Assembly (NCBI GenBank): GCA_047638395.1
Contig: JBLIMV010000002.1
Location: 62,001 to 126,000, forward strand
Direction of reading: 5' to 3'
Source of the DNA: CAXBCP01 sp047638395
Lineage (GTDB): Bacteria > Pseudomonadota > Alphaproteobacteria > MPNO01 > UBA830
DNA length: 64,000 nt
Below the pieces are notes generated by a model. That model made no database searches and was not told the DNA's origin. It saw nothing but the letters and a program-made list of their open reading frames with translations. Numbering within the stretch: position 1 is the stretch's first letter; the number at the start of each line of letters is the position of its first letter. A program made the position numbers and the translations under genes. Of the stretch, positions 61,523 to 64,000 are shown piece after piece.

Positions 61523-62707
61523 ATGGCCCGTGTAAGAACCCGAACACAAACCGCGAAAAACTTTGCAACCCTCGTTTTGGCAGCTGGTCTGCTAGGCGGT
61601 TGCTCTATGGCATCCGACGCCTTGTGGCCGTCACTGACCGGTGATGATCCCGCTGGCAACAAGAATGCAGGCAACATTCCCGCATCGCAGGCAGAGGCGA
61701 ACCGTCAACCGACGCTGTCGCCACCGCCGCCACCGACGCTGGGCCGCACGAATTTCGTTCCGCCGCAGATTTCGCAGGGCACGGCCACCGGCACCTATGT
61801 CGGACAGCGTGTTGTTCAGCTCCGCAGTGAACTGCAGCGCCTGCAGTCCCAGATCGGACAGCAGAACGTCCAGCTGCAGGCAATCCGCAATATGACGGTG
61901 CAGCATTCGCAGAATTATCACGGCACGGTCGCCGCGGTGAACGCGCGGCTGCAGGTCGGTACCACGCCCGGTAATCCGACACTGGTCAATCAGTGGAATG
62001 TCGCCCAGGCGAGCCTTGCCCAGGTCGAAAACGATATCGCTCAGATGAATTCGCTGGCCAACGGTGTTGCCGGCACATCGACGCTGTCGGCCTATCTGCT
62101 GGAAACCACCCGCGCGGCTTATGGCCTGTCGGGTGCGATCGATGCGGATCACCGCCAGCTCGCCGTCCTCGAAGACGAGGTCAACCGGACTGTCGTGCTG
62201 ATCGACCGCCTGCTCAACGAGCTAAGCGAGGATGTCAGCCGCCAGAACAATTATCTGAGCTCCGAACGTACGAACCTGACGACCCTGGCCCTTGCCATCA
62301 AGAACGGCGAACTGCTGGGCTCCAGCCTCGGCAACCGGGCGTTCTCGTCATCGGCCCCCGCGGCAAGCGGTTTTGCCGCCGCACCGGCGTCAAGCCAGGG
62401 CGGCGTCCGCCGTCCGCTCGTCGTGATCCGGTTTGATCGCACAAACGTTCAGTACGAACAGCCGCTCTACAACGCCGTCAGCCGCGCCCTGCAGCGCCGG
62501 CCCAACGCGTTGTTCGACCTGGTCGCCATTGCCCCCAATCGCGGCAATGCCGCACGGGTCGCCCTGGCAGCAAGCTCGTCGAAAAAGAACGCCGAAACTG
62601 TATTGCGGTCGCTGTCCGACATGGGCCTGCCGTTGGACCGGGTCCGCCTGTCGGCCCTGACCAGCAACACCGCGGCGACGAACGAGGTGCACGTCTACGT
62701 GCGCTGA
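61523..62707 (+). CDS. large envelope lipoprotein with coiled-coil region
   Basis: 394 residues from ATG 61523 (TAAGG 6 bases upstream; a TTG further up is possible). Lipobox LLGGC, lipidated Cys near residue 27. A Pro-rich segment (SPPPPPTLG) is followed by a long helical, Gln-rich coiled-coil region (about 90-280). The C-terminal 90 residues, starting VVIRFDRTNVQYEQPLY, have an alpha/beta pattern like an OmpA- or SPOR-like module without a clear motif. Function unknown; possible cell-envelope role. Confidence 0.8.
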   Translation: MARVRTRTQTAKNFATLVLAAGLLGGCSMASDALWPSLTGDDPAGNKNAGNIPASQAEANRQPTLSPPPPPTLGRTNFVPPQISQGTATGTYVGQRVVQLRSELQRLQSQIGQQNVQLQAIRNMTVQHSQNYHGTVAAVNARLQVGTTPGNPTLVNQWNVAQASLAQVENDIAQMNSLANGVAGTSTLSAYLLETTRAAYGLSGAIDADHRQLAVLEDEVNRTVVLIDRLLNELSEDVSRQNNYLSSERTNLTTLALAIKNGELLGSSLGNRAFSSSAPAASGFAAAPASSQGGVRRPLVVIRFDRTNVQYEQPLYNAVSRALQRRPNALFDLVAIAPNRGNAARVALAASSSKKNAETVLRSLSDMGLPLDRVRLSALTSNTAATNEVHVYVR

Positions 62708-62727
62708 TCGTCCCGGCGACAGAACTT

Positions 62728-62760
62728 AAAAACGGGCGTCTTTCAGACGCCCGTTTTTTT
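62728..62760 (+). terminator. Rho-independent terminator
   Basis: An 11-bp stem (AACGGGCGTCT with AGACGCCCGTT) around TTC is flanked by A residues and followed by T7. It ends the lipoprotein gene and may also act on the convergent flavin reductase gene. Confidence 0.92.
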
Positions 62761-62786
62761 ATTGCTCCCCCACGGCTTACCCTGGT

Positions 62787-63467
62787 CTATTCGGCATCGC
62801 CCTTGCCCCGCGCACGGCCTTCAAGGCCGCGGCGGATTTTATCGATATCAGGGCCGCCGGGCGCGATCTCAAAGACCGATTCGACCGACGTGTAATCGAA
62901 ATAGCCCATGCGGGCGAGCGGGCGGCATTTCAGAATATCGATCTTGCCCTCATTGGTGATCACGTCGTCATTGATGTGCACGCCGAGGACTTCGCCGACC
63001 ACGACATAGACAATGTTATCGACCGAGTTCCCCGGCAGCGTCAGCGTGGTGTAGTATTTGCATTCGAGATGCACGGGCGATGCTTTCACCCGCGGCGGTG
63101 CCACAATGTTGGATGCCACCATTTCCAGCCCCGCCAGCTCTGCCTCATCCACATCGGGGGCAACCATCTGGGCCGTCGTATTGATCTGGTCACGCAGATC
63201 CCAGGTCGCCATGTTGCAGACAAATTCACCGGTAAGCACCGCATTGCGCGCACTGTCCTTCGGGGCGCCATCGCCGAACCGCGAGCCTGACGAGAACATC
63301 ACATAGGGCGGATCGTAACCGAGATTATTGAACTGGCTATAGGGTGCAAGATTCACACCACCCTCGGTATCCAGCGTCGTGATCCAGCCGATCGGCCGCG
63401 GCACGACAATCGATTTATAGGGATTGTAGGGCAGGCCGTGATCGTTCTTCGCGGTTTCGTAAAACAT
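62787..63467 (-). CDS. flavin reductase family protein (FMN-binding split barrel)
   Basis: 226 residues matching the DIM6/NTAB or HpaC-like flavin reductase family. Marks: SIVVPRPIGWITTLDTEGGVNLAPYSQF at the N-terminus, SARNAVLTGEFVCNMAT and HLECKYY. These proteins bind FMN and may supply reduced flavin to monooxygenases. It lies 77 bases downstream of panC, same strand. No monooxygenase is adjacent, though a luciferase-like enzyme is present about 24 kb away. Confidence 0.9.
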   Translation of the reverse strand: MFYETAKNDHGLPYNPYKSIVVPRPIGWITTLDTEGGVNLAPYSQFNNLGYDPPYVMFSSGSRFGDGAPKDSARNAVLTGEFVCNMATWDLRDQINTTAQMVAPDVDEAELAGLEMVASNIVAPPRVKASPVHLECKYYTTLTLPGNSVDNIVYVVVGEVLGVHINDDVITNEGKIDILKCRPLARMGYFDYTSVESVFEIAPGGPDIDKIRRGLEGRARGKGDAE

Positions 63468-63544
63468 GCGCGCCTCCGATTCTGATTCTTATGGTGACAG
63501 ATTATCGGGGCGCTTCGCGCCAAACGCAAACAGGACGGCCGGCG

Positions 63545-64000
63545 TTATTCGGGCGGAGCGACCTGCATATTGTCGATCAGCCGGGTTTTGCCCAGCCGGG
63601 CCGCCGCGAAAATACGCAGATTAGGGGCATTGCCCGTGGCAGGGATCAGAGTATCGGCCGCGCGGATTTCGAAATAGTCGACACTGTCGAAGCCGGCATC
63701 GAGCAGTGCCTGACGCCCCCAGTCACATTGGGCCGCAATATCGACGCCATCGTGAAGACGCCCCGCGAGCGCAAACATGGTGCCGTACATTGCGGGTGCC
63801 GCGCGGCGCTGCCCTGGGTTCAGATAGGCGTTGCGCGACGACAGGGCCAGACCGTCGCGTTCGCGCACGGTCGGTATGCCGACAATGCGGATATCCAGCC
63901 CCAGTTGCTCAACCATGCGCTGGACAACCTTGTACTGCTGGTAATCCTTTTCGCCGAAATAGGCGGCATCGGGTTGGCAATGCTCGAACAGGCGCGACAC
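63545..64000 (-). CDS. panC: pantoate--beta-alanine ligase, N-terminus beyond window edge
   Basis: ATP-dependent ligase for pantothenate synthesis, cut at the right edge; 151 C-terminal residues are visible of about 280. Family signatures present: FGEKDYQQYKVVQRMV and GLALSSRNAYL with the KMSKS-like segment SSRN. The ending RIFAAARLGKTRLIDNM is typical. The Met at the window edge is internal and not the true start. Confidence 0.95.
   Translation of the reverse strand: MSRLFEHCQPDAAYFGEKDYQQYKVVQRMVEQLGLDIRIVGIPTVRERDGLALSSRNAYLNPGQRRAAPAMYGTMFALAGRLHDGVDIAAQCDWGRQALLDAGFDSVDYFEIRAADTLIPATGNAPNLRIFAAARLGKTRLIDNMQVAPPE

Overview
The window is GC-rich chromosomal DNA of an alphaproteobacterium, most likely a Rhodospirillales-type environmental or marine heterotroph. 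This rests on the argD-argF-hslO gene order, the large number of TRAP and TAXI transporters, Rieske oxygenases, CoxL/CoxG-like proteins, and dispersed palindromic intergenic repeats of an alphaproteobacterial kind. I see no prophage, insertion sequence, CRISPR array or plasmid backbone. Genes are densely packed on both strands; about 63 protein genes and one tRNA-Arg are supported.

Layout. 1-5.5 kb (minus): alpha/beta hydrolase (cut by the window edge), TAXI solute receptor, a lipoprotein, then the arginine/chaperone cluster argD-argF-hslO. 5.7-7.9 kb (plus): ring-hydroxylating dioxygenase alpha and beta subunits plus a small ABM-like protein. 7.9-15 kb: SulP transporter, atypical M19 peptidase, RidA-like protein, a small membrane protein, an ABC-2 permease and a large MscS channel. 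15-22.8 kb (plus): flavoprotein, pirin, fhs, MFS transporter, SDR and EamA transporter. 22.8-26.5 kb: orphan CoxL-like molybdenum hydroxylase with CoxG, then an NTF2-like protein. 26.7-29.6 kb: TRAP system 1.

29.7-40 kb is the most unusual part. It holds a cupin, a homocysteine S-methyltransferase-like protein, a TauD/TfdA dioxygenase, a PaaABC-like diiron oxygenase operon behind a perfect FNR/FixK-type box, TRAP system 2, a luciferase-like monooxygenase and a Rieske oxygenase. It looks like an uncharacterised uptake-and-oxidation pathway. No PaaE-type reductase or PaaD-type maturation protein is present.

40-49 kb: a further Rieske oxygenase, two class III nucleotide cyclases, a GNAT acetyltransferase, a copper-resistance operon (small Cys/His protein, cupredoxin, CopA, CopB) and a mosaic Rieske gene remnant. 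49-55 kb: a GST, then kynU-kynA and a BisC-type molybdoenzyme, with a 20-bp perfect palindrome next to the kynU start codon. 55-64 kb: OmpA lipoprotein, HPt protein, a very short HupE-like protein, BenE transporter, a cupin-GST pair divergent from a TetR regulator with two matching operators, tRNA-Arg, an envelope lipoprotein, a flavin reductase and the 3' part of panC.

Taken together, the region is an accessory catabolic and transport landscape around a few housekeeping genes (argD, argF, hslO, fhs, panC, tRNA-Arg). Functions of the catabolic clusters are inferred from family and context; their substrates cannot be read from the sequence.
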